From the NCBI GenBank assembly GCA_002311645.1, contig DBYW01000054.1, positions 1-52,270 of the forward strand: DNA of 52,270 nt, written 5' to 3'. This document shows positions 33,719-43,741 of the stretch, piece after piece. The notes below the pieces were generated by a model that was given only the letters and a program-made list of their open reading frames with translations, was not told the DNA's origin and did not search any database. Source of the DNA: Bacteroidales bacterium UBA1176. GTDB taxonomy: Bacteria > Bacteroidota > Bacteroidia > Bacteroidales > WCHB1-69. The first letter of the stretch is position 1. Every line of letters begins with the position of its first letter. Both the position numbers and the translations under genes were made by a program.

Positions 33719-34906
33719 ATGAAAAAGTTAACTCTTCTTTTAGCAGCTTTGATGGTCGTTTCGACCCTGTTTGCTCAAACCTGCGTGGACGATGCATGGC
33801 AGTGCTTGCGGCAAAACCAAGCCCCTAAAGCCAAGAAGTTCATAGAATCCTGCATGGAATCCTATCCTGACAACGCACAGGTGTGGCTGATGAAGGCCAA
33901 TGTCTATATCAACCTTTACAATTCAGACCAGAAGAAGCTCAAGGCTGATCCCAACTATGTCCCCCGCTATCCGGAGGCATTGACGGTGGCCAATGAGGCT
34001 TTCGTGAAGGCTCTGCAACTCGACCCGAAGGTGCAGCCGAAGACCGGTATGCTGGGTGCTATCGAAGGCCAAAAGCTTTGCGCACAGCCGTTCTATGACT
34101 TGGGTGTCCAGGCACTTGAAAAAAAGGATTATCAAAAAGCACTTGATAATTTCCTGCTTGCTGCCAAGAACTACGAACTTGCCAAGTCCAACAATGCAGC
34201 CTTGGCTTATTTCCAGGCCGCTGTGATCTACAAAGACCAGCTTAAGGACAATGATAATGCCACGAAGATGTTCGCCAAGTCTGTTCACAGCAACCCGAAT
34301 TTCGTGTTGGGTATCATCGAGCTTTATTACATGTATGCTGATGCGAACGACACGGTGAACTGCAAGAAGACTATTACAAAGTTGCTTGCTGTCGAGTCCG
34401 CACCTGCGAATATGCAATCCGCCATCTATGAGACTCAGATGCACTATTACTCCATGATTAACGATGAAGCCAATTTGCTGGCTGTCTGCGATACTGCATT
34501 GGCTCACGACTCTTCCGAGGAAATGGTTGCCCGTTGCGCCAACTATCTGAGCAACTACAAGGCTTTTGCCAAGGCAGAGGAAATCATCACCAAGGCGTTG
34601 GCTGCCAAGCCCAACTCTTTCAAGTTGAACGAGCAGATGGGTTACCTCTTCTATGAGCGCATGCACGCTATCGAGGATCAGGTGGCTGAATTGCAGAAGG
34701 AGAAGAAATGGAACGAAGCCATTGCCCTGAAGGGATCTCCGGAACTGAAGGAACTGACCGAAAAGGCTCATGAATGGAGCCAGAAGGCCTACGACATCGA
34801 GTCCAATCACCTTGACAACAACAAGCGTTTGCGTGAGCTGAAGCTCAAGTTGCAAATCCCCGTTCCTCAGGAACTCAATGACATGATCAATTCTCACATG
34901 CACTAA
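33719..34906 (+). CDS. Exported TPR protein 2
   Basis: A 395-residue protein with signal peptide MKKLTLLLAALMVVSTLFAQ. Recognisable TPR-type segments include QAPKAKKFIESCMESYPDNA, FYDLGVQALEKKDYQKALDN and AYFQAAVIYKDQLKDNDNAT. ANYLSNYKAFAKAEEIITKA follows further on. It has the same architecture and length as the preceding gene and probably arose by duplication, though the sequences have diverged. Likely periplasmic; no enzymatic motif is visible. It ends 11 bases before a strong two-way terminator that separates it from the CRISPR array. Confidence 0.85.
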   Translation: MKKLTLLLAALMVVSTLFAQTCVDDAWQCLRQNQAPKAKKFIESCMESYPDNAQVWLMKANVYINLYNSDQKKLKADPNYVPRYPEALTVANEAFVKALQLDPKVQPKTGMLGAIEGQKLCAQPFYDLGVQALEKKDYQKALDNFLLAAKNYELAKSNNAALAYFQAAVIYKDQLKDNDNATKMFAKSVHSNPNFVLGIIELYYMYADANDTVNCKKTITKLLAVESAPANMQSAIYETQMHYYSMINDEANLLAVCDTALAHDSSEEMVARCANYLSNYKAFAKAEEIITKALAAKPNSFKLNEQMGYLFYERMHAIEDQVAELQKEKKWNEAIALKGSPELKELTEKAHEWSQKAYDIESNHLDNNKRLRELKLKLQIPVPQELNDMINSHMH

Positions 34907-34917
34907 TAGATGCTTGG

Positions 34918-34951
34918 AAAAAGGCGGGAACGAAAGTTCCCGCCTTTTTTT
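34918..34951. terminator. Two-way terminator between TPR gene and CRISPR array
   Basis: A 9-bp GC-rich stem (GGCGGGAAC / GTTCCCGCC, 34923-34944) with loop GAAA is flanked by A5 on the left and T7 on the right. It can stop plus-strand transcripts from the TPR genes and minus-strand CRISPR transcripts arriving from the array. Confidence 0.85.
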
Positions 34952-34953
34952 GT

Positions 34954-34982
34954 TTTGTGATTTGATAAGGTTCAATAAAATG
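34954..34982 (-). repeat. Degenerate terminal CRISPR repeat
   Basis: This 29-nt stretch matches the array repeat at 18 of 29 positions by hand alignment, with most matches in the half containing GGTTCAATAAAA. The 39-nt interval to the first intact repeat (34983-35021) is spacer-sized. A decayed repeat at the leader-distal end is common in CRISPR arrays. Confidence 0.65.
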
Positions 34983-35021
34983 CGACGACGGTATTAGTCG
35001 AATGAATGGCAGGAGTGCCGT

Positions 35022-38000
35022 ATTTCAATTCCTTATGGTTCGATTAAAAGTCAAGTACTCCCGCATCAATACCGATACATGCACCGTAATTTCAATTCCT
35101 TATGGTTCGATTAAAAGCAGACAGGCAACAGCGGAAAGTTCCTTACAACAAAATTTCAATTCCTTATGGTTCGATTAAAAGTGCCTTTCTCCCACTTGTC
35201 CTCTTTGGTTTTATTTATTTCAATTCCTTATGGTTCGATTAAAAGTTTCTTGTCTTTCTTGTTCGAGGTTCTTCAACATTATTTCAATTCCTTATGGTTC
35301 GATTAAAAGAATGCTGCCTACGGTGTCCCTTATGCTGATTATCCCATTTCAATTCCTTATGGTTCGATTAAAAGGCAGACACAGACACAGCAGCCGCAGG
35401 TGACCAACCGTATTTCAATTCCTTATGGTTCGATTAAAAGCACAAAAAAATAAAAATTATGAGTAACAAATTCATATTTCAATTCCTTATGGTTCGATTA
35501 AAAGTTGATTTGGTTGTTTTGGTTTTCTGACATGATCTTATTTCAATTCCTTATGGTTCGATTAAAAGACGAGCGACACGACCGCCCGTTCGACGTGTTT
35601 TTTATTTCAATTCCTTATGGTTCGATTAAAAGAAAGAAACACTTATTCAAAGGAGGATTTAACCAAAATATTTCAATTCCTTATGGTTCGATTAAAAGGA
35701 ACATGATGATCCGGATCCGTCTGCACTTGATACATTTCAATTCCTTATGGTTCGATTAAAAGTTGCCCCGGATCATTTCGAGTCCTTGTTTGATTCCAAT
35801 TTCAATTCCTTATGGTTCGATTAAAAGGGAACACACTGTACAAGTCTTTCCGCCCTTACTTCATTTCAATTCCTTATGGTTCGATTAAAAGAGATATCCC
35901 GAAAATTGACGTAATCGACATTGACAGATTTCAATTCCTTATGGTTCGATTAAAAGCGGGCAAACTCGCCAGCAGGGAGACCCATTTTCCGGATTTCAAT
36001 TCCTTATGGTTCGATTAAAAGATTCCCCGCTACAATGATTTTGTTTTCGGTCATTTATTTCAATTCCTTATGGTTCGATTAAAAGACCAGCGAGGTTATC
36101 GCTACTGCAGACGGTACAACCGAATTTCAATTCCTTATGGTTCGATTAAAAGAAGGACGTGGACAACGACTGGCTCGCGGAGAAGTTATTTCAATTCCTT
36201 ATGGTTCGATTAAAAGCGAATGCGATGATTCCGCTAAAACCTCCACAATACATATTTCAATTCCTTATGGTTCGATTAAAAGATGTTCTTTCGTGCCGAA
36301 GACCAGTTTTCGTCAACCAATTTCAATTCCTTATGGTTCGATTAAAAGTGAACGGACTATCAAGGAAACAGATAGAGACGAAGACATTTCAATTCCTTAT
36401 GGTTCGATTAAAAGCTTCCACAACCACCAACAACGGATAATGTGAAACAAATTTCAATTCCTTATGGTTCGATTAAAAGCCACCCCGACCTAAACTAAAT
36501 CAAATTTTTTTCTAATTTCAATTCCTTATGGTTCGATTAAAAGCCGTACCGCGGTATACGGATGTATTAGTTTAACCATTTCAATTCCTTATGGTTCGAT
36601 TAAAAGCAGACCTGTGCCACCTTGAGACCAGGGAATCCCAAATTTCAATTCCTTATGGTTCGATTAAAAGTGACATCCATTTCGTCATATAGAGCCTGAG
36701 AAAAGTCATTTCAATTCCTTATGGTTCGATTAAAAGCAACTAGCTCCCGAAGGGTTTAGCATGTTGTTATTCATTTCAATTCCTTATGGTTCGATTAAAA
36801 GTTTCCGGTGTGATGGAATCACCGGTGATGTTTGCCCATTTCAATTCCTTATGGTTCGATTAAAAGAGCGCGGCCAAAGCCTTACCATAACCAGATTGAT
36901 CAATTTCAATTCCTTATGGTTCGATTAAAAGGCACACCAAGAGAAATCAAATCAACAATCTTAGTGTAATTTCAATTCCTTATGGTTCGATTAAAAGAGG
37001 CTGACGGAACGGATGGAACTAACTCTTCCATTGCATTTCAATTCCTTATGGTTCGATTAAAAGATCAAGCCTTTTTTCGTAGTTTTTCAGCTGTGTTTTT
37101 ATTTCAATTCCTTATGGTTCGATTAAAAGCGGACCACGAGTTCGGCATCACCGTGCAGAACGACTCATTTCAATTCCTTATGGTTCGATTAAAAGGTCAG
37201 ATTGGTATGTTTTTACGGCTAATCCGTGCATATTTCAATTCCTTATGGTTCGATTAAAAGTGTGCAACCGCAGCAGTGCGGATGTTTTTAGAAAGAATTT
37301 CAATTCCTTATGGTTCGATTAAAAGGACTACGGGAAGGAGAAGTCGGGGGACGACGAGTTCATTTCAATTCCTTATGGTTCGATTAAAAGTTTGCCGCGT
37401 AAGTGTACTAATCTTACCCTTTTGGATATTTCAATTCCTTATGGTTCGATTAAAAGGTGGCAGCCGGTTGCGGCTAACCCTACTGCTTATAAATTTCAAT
37501 TCCTTATGGTTCGATTAAAAGAATAACCGAAAATCCCATTCATTACGCTTATTGGTAATTTCAATTCCTTATGGTTCGATTAAAAGTCATGCGCACCAAC
37601 ATACATCCGAACGGTTGTATCATATTTCAATTCCTTATGGTTCGATTAAAAGGGCCGATGGAACGGATGGTACCAACTCTTCTATTGCATTTCAATTCCT
37701 TATGGTTCGATTAAAAGCTTTACGGGAGTAATCTGATCAGCATCATTGATTTATTTCAATTCCTTATGGTTCGATTAAAAGCTTGGACGCCGTCTTACTA
37801 ATCTTACAAACCTTGATATTTCAATTCCTTATGGTTCGATTAAAAGGTTGTAAGAGAGTAAGCACAATACACGCGATACATCATTTCAATTCCTTATGGT
37901 TCGATTAAAAGACACCAAGCGTGATAAGGTCGTAAACAGTAGTATAATTTCAATTCCTTATGGTTCGATTAAAAGTCCGTACATTACTGCTACTGATTTT

Positions 38001-41000
38001 TATCAATATGAAATTTCAATTCCTTATGGTTCGATTAAAAGAGATAGCCGTGGCCGAACATATGGTGATTATTGCCAATTTCAATTCCTTATGGTTCGAT
38101 TAAAAGATCGCCGATATGGCCGCCAATGCCGGTCCTCAATCGATTTCAATTCCTTATGGTTCGATTAAAAGCAGTCTTCCGACATGGACTCCGCGGTTCT
38201 TGAGTTATTTCAATTCCTTATGGTTCGATTAAAAGCAGTTCGCCAACACCAAACTAACAGCAAGAAACTTTATTTCAATTCCTTATGGTTCGATTAAAAG
38301 TGTTACGTGTGCATTTTTGCGTCTTTTTAACGAAATTTCAATTCCTTATGGTTCGATTAAAAGTGTTTGGCAAATATTTAGGATTGCGTATCAGTTTATT
38401 TCAATTCCTTATGGTTCGATTAAAAGAAAACAATGTACGGTATATTCAACAGCCTAATAGGATTTCAATTCCTTATGGTTCGATTAAAAGGAGTAAAAAT
38501 CGGTGTATTTAATATACGGATAATCCATTTCAATTCCTTATGGTTCGATTAAAAGCAATCTGGCATTTTCGGTTATCAATCTCGGTATGCTATTTCAATT
38601 CCTTATGGTTCGATTAAAAGTTACAAGGAGGCAGGTATCAATCCTTATTCTGCACTATTTCAATTCCTTATGGTTCGATTAAAAGCCTGTGAAGCCATAG
38701 CTCCAGCGGTTGTTTAAGTCTATTTCAATTCCTTATGGTTCGATTAAAAGGACAACTACATCCGGCAAGGCAAGAGATACAACACAATTTCAATTCCTTA
38801 TGGTTCGATTAAAAGAACATGCTGTCTAGGAATAACCATAAAAAACACAATTTCAATTCCTTATGGTTCGATTAAAAGTCATCGTCGTTCCAAAGTTTCT
38901 GACGATAGTACATATTTCAATTCCTTATGGTTCGATTAAAAGTCGAAAGGTTAGATTCAAGCCTCCGCCGTTTCTGATTTCAATTCCTTATGGTTCGATT
39001 AAAAGTCTGTCAATGTTATCGAGCGGAAATGATTCAATTATATTTCAATTCCTTATGGTTCGATTAAAAGAACAAGCGCCTTGGTTGGGCTTATCGCTTG
39101 CAGTATTTCAATTCCTTATGGTTCGATTAAAAGGAAAAAGTCCAATTATTTCAAGTATGCGTCTGCACCATTTCAATTCCTTATGGTTCGATTAAAAGTC
39201 GTAGGTCTTGTTAAACTTAGACCATTTGATTTCATTTCAATTCCTTATGGTTCGATTAAAAGTGCATAACATGCCGTTGATGTCTGCGCGCGCCAAATTT
39301 CAATTCCTTATGGTTCGATTAAAAGGTGTTTGACCTGTTACAAGGAAGTTCAGCTTCTTAAAATTTCAATTCCTTATGGTTCGATTAAAAGCGCCTTGTT
39401 GTTGCTCACAAGCGCAATCGACAAGTATTTCAATTCCTTATGGTTCGATTAAAAGCTGTTCAGCCGGGGAGTTATACCAATTCTGATGTTCCATTTCAAT
39501 TCCTTATGGTTCGATTAAAAGTAATGAGCCTGTGAATCAGGTCAAGCGTCTTGCCGATTTCAATTCCTTATGGTTCGATTAAAAGTTATCATCGTAGCAA
39601 GCGTAGAGGCCGCCGTTTTGTATTTCAATTCCTTATGGTTCGATTAAAAGTAAGACGGCGGCCAAGGCCCTGCCAGTAAAAATTTTGATTTCAATTCCTT
39701 ATGGTTCGATTAAAAGTTGATGCTAGAAAAAGCGGCTTGGTGGGGCAAAGAAATTTCAATTCCTTATGGTTCGATTAAAAGCTTGCGAGTCGTGCCTATC
39801 TTGAGCGACAGATATGCATTTCAATTCCTTATGGTTCGATTAAAAGGGGCGATCCGAGCGCGATCTGCCGCGCAAAGTCCTCGAATTTCAATTCCTTATG
39901 GTTCGATTAAAAGTCGCTGGTCGTGAAGGTGATGAAGCTGCAGACAGACTATTTCAATTCCTTATGGTTCGATTAAAAGTTCTGCTGCTCAAGCGTCAGT
40001 ACCATCTCGCGCGAGTATTTCAATTCCTTATGGTTCGATTAAAAGGACAGGAATATACAATAGTCTTTTGTCCGTGCATTTATTTCAATTCCTTATGGTT
40101 CGATTAAAAGCTTTCCGCAATTTCTTGTTTCAAGTTGTTTAGCATTATTTCAATTCCTTATGGTTCGATTAAAAGAGGCCTCCGCCTCGGCCTTGTAGTT
40201 GCTTATGATAATTTCAATTCCTTATGGTTCGATTAAAAGAGGCATTGAGTTGAAGAGCGTAATACACGGGAAGGAGATTTCAATTCCTTATGGTTCGATT
40301 AAAAGCCTCGCTCCAAGCCCATGCCCATGAGAGGTAGGTGATTTCAATTCCTTATGGTTCGATTAAAAGACCTCCGCGATGCCAACCTCCGCGATGCCAA
40401 CCTATTTCAATTCCTTATGGTTCGATTAAAAGCATATCCGGCAAAGGCTCTCCAAGCGTGTAACTGTATTTCAATTCCTTATGGTTCGATTAAAAGGTAC
40501 CGGTTCGGTATACAGTGATGACAGGTACGATATTTCAATTCCTTATGGTTCGATTAAAAGTTGACGTCTGAGTTTTTTAACCTCAATCCTATCGGTATTT
40601 CAATTCCTTATGGTTCGATTAAAAGAATTTGCAGACACCAAACTGAACGCTCAAAATTTTATTTCAATTCCTTATGGTTCGATTAAAAGAGAGAATGTGC
40701 CTATCTTGAAAAATCTGCCTCAAAACTATTTCAATTCCTTATGGTTCGATTAAAAGTACGATTGCTACCTCTATGCCGTCTGACAATTTGTATTTCAATT
40801 CCTTATGGTTCGATTAAAAGAGGACAACACGGTGTCGCCCTGATACTGCACATCAAATTTCAATTCCTTATGGTTCGATTAAAAGGACCTTGCGGTCTAC
40901 AACCGCTACCGCTCGCTCACGAATTTCAATTCCTTATGGTTCGATTAAAAGGAGGGTTTCTCGGCAGGCCTTCCACCTCGCCGTTGTATTTCAATTCCTT

Positions 41001-41727
41001 ATGGTTCGATTAAAAGTGCCAGTTCGCACAACTCGCTCCATTCGACGAACATGATTTCAATTCCTTATGGTTCGATTAAAAGCCCCCCGCACTATTAACC
41101 AACTAAATGTTTTTCTAATTTCAATTCCTTATGGTTCGATTAAAAGGCTGCGGCCGCTGGCGTTTATCCACCGCTCGCCTTTGCATTTCAATTCCTTATG
41201 GTTCGATTAAAAGCCGTAGCCGCCGTGGTCGCCGTCTTCAAACAGTTAAATTTCAATTCCTTATGGTTCGATTAAAAGTCATACCTCTTCAGACGAATGA
41301 CAACACCCCGTCATATTTCAATTCCTTATGGTTCGATTAAAAGTCAAGAGCGAAGAAGAAGCAAAAAACTACGTCCAATTTCAATTCCTTATGGTTCGAT
41401 TAAAAGAGTGCATGGAGTGCCGCAAGCAATTAGCCAATTCAATTTCAATTCCTTATGGTTCGATTAAAAGGCTGCTGGACAACGCGCCAAACATCGAGTA
41501 TTCCGATTTCAATTCCTTATGGTTCGATTAAAAGCGCTGAGCATACTTCCTGCCGCCGTGCGGTTTACAATTTCAATTCCTTATGGTTCGATTAAAAGTA
41601 GACGGCGTGGAGATAGACGTATCAACCAACGAATTTCAATTCCTTATGGTTCGATTAAAAGAACGTACCACTCCTCAATGCAGACGCGGCAAACATGAAT
41701 TTCAATTCCTTATGGTTCGATTAAAAG
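35022..41727 (-). CRISPR. CRISPR array, 104 intact repeats of 29 bp
   Basis: By hand count there are 104 repeats and 103 spacers of about 34-38 nt. Read on the plus strand the repeat starts ATTTCAATTCC and ends GGTTCGATTAAAAG. On the minus strand it ends AGGAATTGAAAT, close to the ATTGAAAC 3' end that becomes the crRNA 5' tag in type I-B systems, so the array is transcribed on the minus strand from the cas2 side. I saw no sequence change among the intact repeats. The newest spacers should be near 41700 and the oldest near 35050. Several spacer pairs are related. The repeat contains an in-frame open codon series, which makes false plus-strand ORFs. Confidence 0.98.
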
Positions 41728-41941
41728 CCGTTGCAAATGACAACTTTGCACAGCTGTATATCAGTTCGTTGACAATGCAAAACAGCGGCACAAAAGTAAT
41801 AAAAAGTCGTCAATGTGCAGTTGGATAAAAATGTCGGAAGAACGACAACCGTATATCCTATTGATATTCAAGATGTCAAGGAACGTTTTTTATGCTTGGA
41901 GATACTTGTGTGTGCCAATTCGCAGTTCTCGACAACATGAT
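41728..41941 (-). promoter_or_regulatory. CRISPR leader
   Basis: The 214-bp stretch between the last repeat and the cas2 stop has no ORF. It contains a minus-strand -7 box TACTTTTG (41791-41798), about 64 bases from the first repeat, suitable for driving the precursor crRNA. Leaders also direct spacer insertion at the adjacent repeat. Identity is inferred from position, repeat orientation and AT-rich composition. Confidence 0.75.
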
Positions 41942-42205
41942 TTATAGAAAAACATCGGTGCTGGCTCGCTCTTTTCCCACAATTTCCTTGCTCATCCACT
42001 TGGTCGCATCTGTCTTAAAAACTATCAGACTGTCCTCCTCCGAATCCATTATTTTCTTTGCTTTCACTTTCAGCTCTTCCAGTTTCACTTCGGTAATGTC
42101 ACCTTCAAAAACTGAATTTTGAATCCAATTCAAGTACTGCCGGCACAATTTCAACATTTTGCCAACGCGTTTTTCCCCAATGTCATATACTAAAATCGCA
42201 TACAT
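41942..42205 (-). CDS. cas2: CRISPR-associated endonuclease Cas2
   Basis: This 87-residue ferredoxin-like protein begins MYAILVYDIGEKRVGKM, with the conserved aspartate of the first strand in VYDIGEKR, and has QYLNWIQNSVFEGDIT, typical of Cas2. It bridges two Cas1 dimers during spacer integration. It begins directly after the cas1 stop and is the last cas gene before the leader. Confidence 0.96.
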   Translation of the reverse strand: MYAILVYDIGEKRVGKMLKLCRQYLNWIQNSVFEGDITEVKLEELKVKAKKIMDSEEDSLIVFKTDATKWMSKEIVGKERASTDVFL

Positions 42206-43225
42206 TTACCACCACATCTTTAAAGGTTTGTACTCTTCAATGCCCAACAAATGCTTGCATAGCTTGTAGCATTCCAACTTTATCAGATGTTTGTAACTCA
42301 CGCTTCTTCCCAATTTCCGATGCTGTATAGTTTCATTGAGTTTGTCTTCGAAATTTTTGACGAATATTTTTCTACTCGCATCGTTCAACAAGCAGCGATT
42401 CAATTGTTTGTCAAAGTGTTTTTCTTGTATCTCCTTTTTGTTTAATACTTTGAAGATCAATCTATCAACGAGGATGGGTTTGAATATCTCTGAGATGTCC
42501 AGACAAAGCGAATATCGCCGCTCGCCGGGCGTGTGCAGATAGCTTATGGTCGGATTTAACTGTGTCTGGTGAATGGTCCTCAAGCACTGGGAATAGCACA
42601 TCATATTGCCAAATGATATCAAGGCGTTTACTTCGTTTTGTGGAGGCTGTTTACTGCGTCCTCCCATTTGGAAGTCGTTCAATATTAAATCAAACGCTTC
42701 ATAATATGTCATCCGGATATTGCCCTCCAGTCCCATCAACTCATCCACGGCTGTTGTATTGGGAATGGATGCTGCGTATTCGCAAATGCGGTCGATCAAA
42801 GGACTCAAATCCTTTCCCCGCCTGTCATAATAGTTGAGGTTTTTAAGCATGTTGGCTGCTGCGCCTTCAATGAATTTCTGCGCCAGCGCCACCCGCTTTT
42901 TCTTATTCTGATAAAAGGAGGTCTGAGCCAACAGCATCCGGCCCGACAACAAGCCGTCGCGCGGCATAAAGGAACCAGTATAATTCTCGTGATAGTCGAA
43001 GAAGTGAACAGCTATATCCTTTTGACCTAAGAAATTATACACGGAACTGTTTGTCCTCAACGAACCGAAGACATACAATTCTGCCACGTCTTCCACGGGC
43101 AGATAGCGCGGTTGCCCCTGTTTGACAGTTTCGCCGTTGGCATTCTCTTCAACAGGCGTGAATTTCAGGGTGTTGTCCTTGCGTTCCAGCACGCCCGGAT
43201 TGAAAAGATAATAGGTTTTCTTCAT
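42206..43225 (-). CDS. cas1: CRISPR-associated integrase Cas1
   Basis: A 339-residue Cas1 with the N-terminal beta domain (MKKTYYLFNPGVLERKDN, VAELYVFGSLRTNSSVYNFL) and C-terminal helical catalytic domain. The metal-binding glutamate is in ELMGLEGNIRMTYY, the histidine in ISYLHTPGERRYSL and the aspartate in CLDISEIFKPILVDRL. It inserts new spacers with Cas2. It overlaps the cas4 stop as ATGA. Length is typical of type I-B Cas1. Confidence 0.97.
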   Translation of the reverse strand: MKKTYYLFNPGVLERKDNTLKFTPVEENANGETVKQGQPRYLPVEDVAELYVFGSLRTNSSVYNFLGQKDIAVHFFDYHENYTGSFMPRDGLLSGRMLLAQTSFYQNKKKRVALAQKFIEGAAANMLKNLNYYDRRGKDLSPLIDRICEYAASIPNTTAVDELMGLEGNIRMTYYEAFDLILNDFQMGGRSKQPPQNEVNALISFGNMMCYSQCLRTIHQTQLNPTISYLHTPGERRYSLCLDISEIFKPILVDRLIFKVLNKKEIQEKHFDKQLNRCLLNDASRKIFVKNFEDKLNETIQHRKLGRSVSYKHLIKLECYKLCKHLLGIEEYKPLKMWW

Positions 43226-43737
43226 TCGTTTTCCTCCTCTCCTGCGTAACAGAAATCAAAATAGCTGCAATTCCGGCAAATGCCCTTTCTCTCCAACGGC
43301 GGGCAGGTCTCATCGCTGATGATTTCACAGATTTTCAGTTTTATGTCACGAATGGTTTCCCGATCCACATCGCTCAGGAAAACCTCCGTTGTTTTTCGTA
43401 ACTTTGGGTATTCCAATATGCCGCTCACACCATCAATGCCGTTACGTTCAAATACATAAAGGTAGTATTTCAATTGCCATTCGTGTGCCTGCTCCACCTT
43501 GTCCGATTTCTTGATCTCGTGAATTACCTTGTGCTTGGCATCGTAGAAATCCACTTTCACCCCGTCGATTTCTATCTCCTCGTATCGTTCCGAGCGCTGC
43601 GGGTAGCTCTCTTCGTGAATGAGTTTTCCGGCATACACCAAATCGGAGTTCTGCTCCATATTGATGCCGTTGGCGAAGAGCCAAAGTTTACGATGGCAGA
43701 CCTGAAAATAGTTGAAGTGTGTGCCGGTGATGCGCAT
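43222..43737 (-). CDS. cas4: CRISPR-associated nuclease Cas4
   Basis: The start at MRITGTHFNY (ATG 43737) gives 171 residues; a longer start at 43767 would overlap the RhuM gene. Cas4 is a RecB-like, iron-sulfur nuclease that trims prespacers and selects the PAM. Cysteines for the cluster are in VCHRKLWLF and, at the C-terminus, ETCPPLERKGICRNCSYFDF. Nuclease motifs are the aspartate in KVDFYDAKHKV, then HEIKKSDKVEQAHEWQLKYY. It lies 4 bases after the RhuM stop and is coupled to cas1. Confidence 0.95.
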   Translation of the reverse strand: MRITGTHFNYFQVCHRKLWLFANGINMEQNSDLVYAGKLIHEESYPQRSERYEEIEIDGVKVDFYDAKHKVIHEIKKSDKVEQAHEWQLKYYLYVFERNGIDGVSGILEYPKLRKTTEVFLSDVDRETIRDIKLKICEIISDETCPPLERKGICRNCSYFDFCYAGEEENE

Positions 43738-43741
43738 ACGA

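Noticed and set aside
33923..34975. A 350-residue minus-strand ORF opposite the second TPR gene
   Set aside because: It is a shadow of the TPR gene and starts beyond its terminator without promoter or motif.
35022..41727. Self-targeting spacers against genes in this window
   Set aside because: I saw no obvious match by eye, but I cannot do an exhaustive comparison, so I make no claim either way.
35505..41828. Many plus-strand ORFs with the repeating peptides MVRLK and ISIPYGSIK
   Set aside because: They are translations of the CRISPR repeat and its spacers. The period is that of the array, and they have no independent coding signal.
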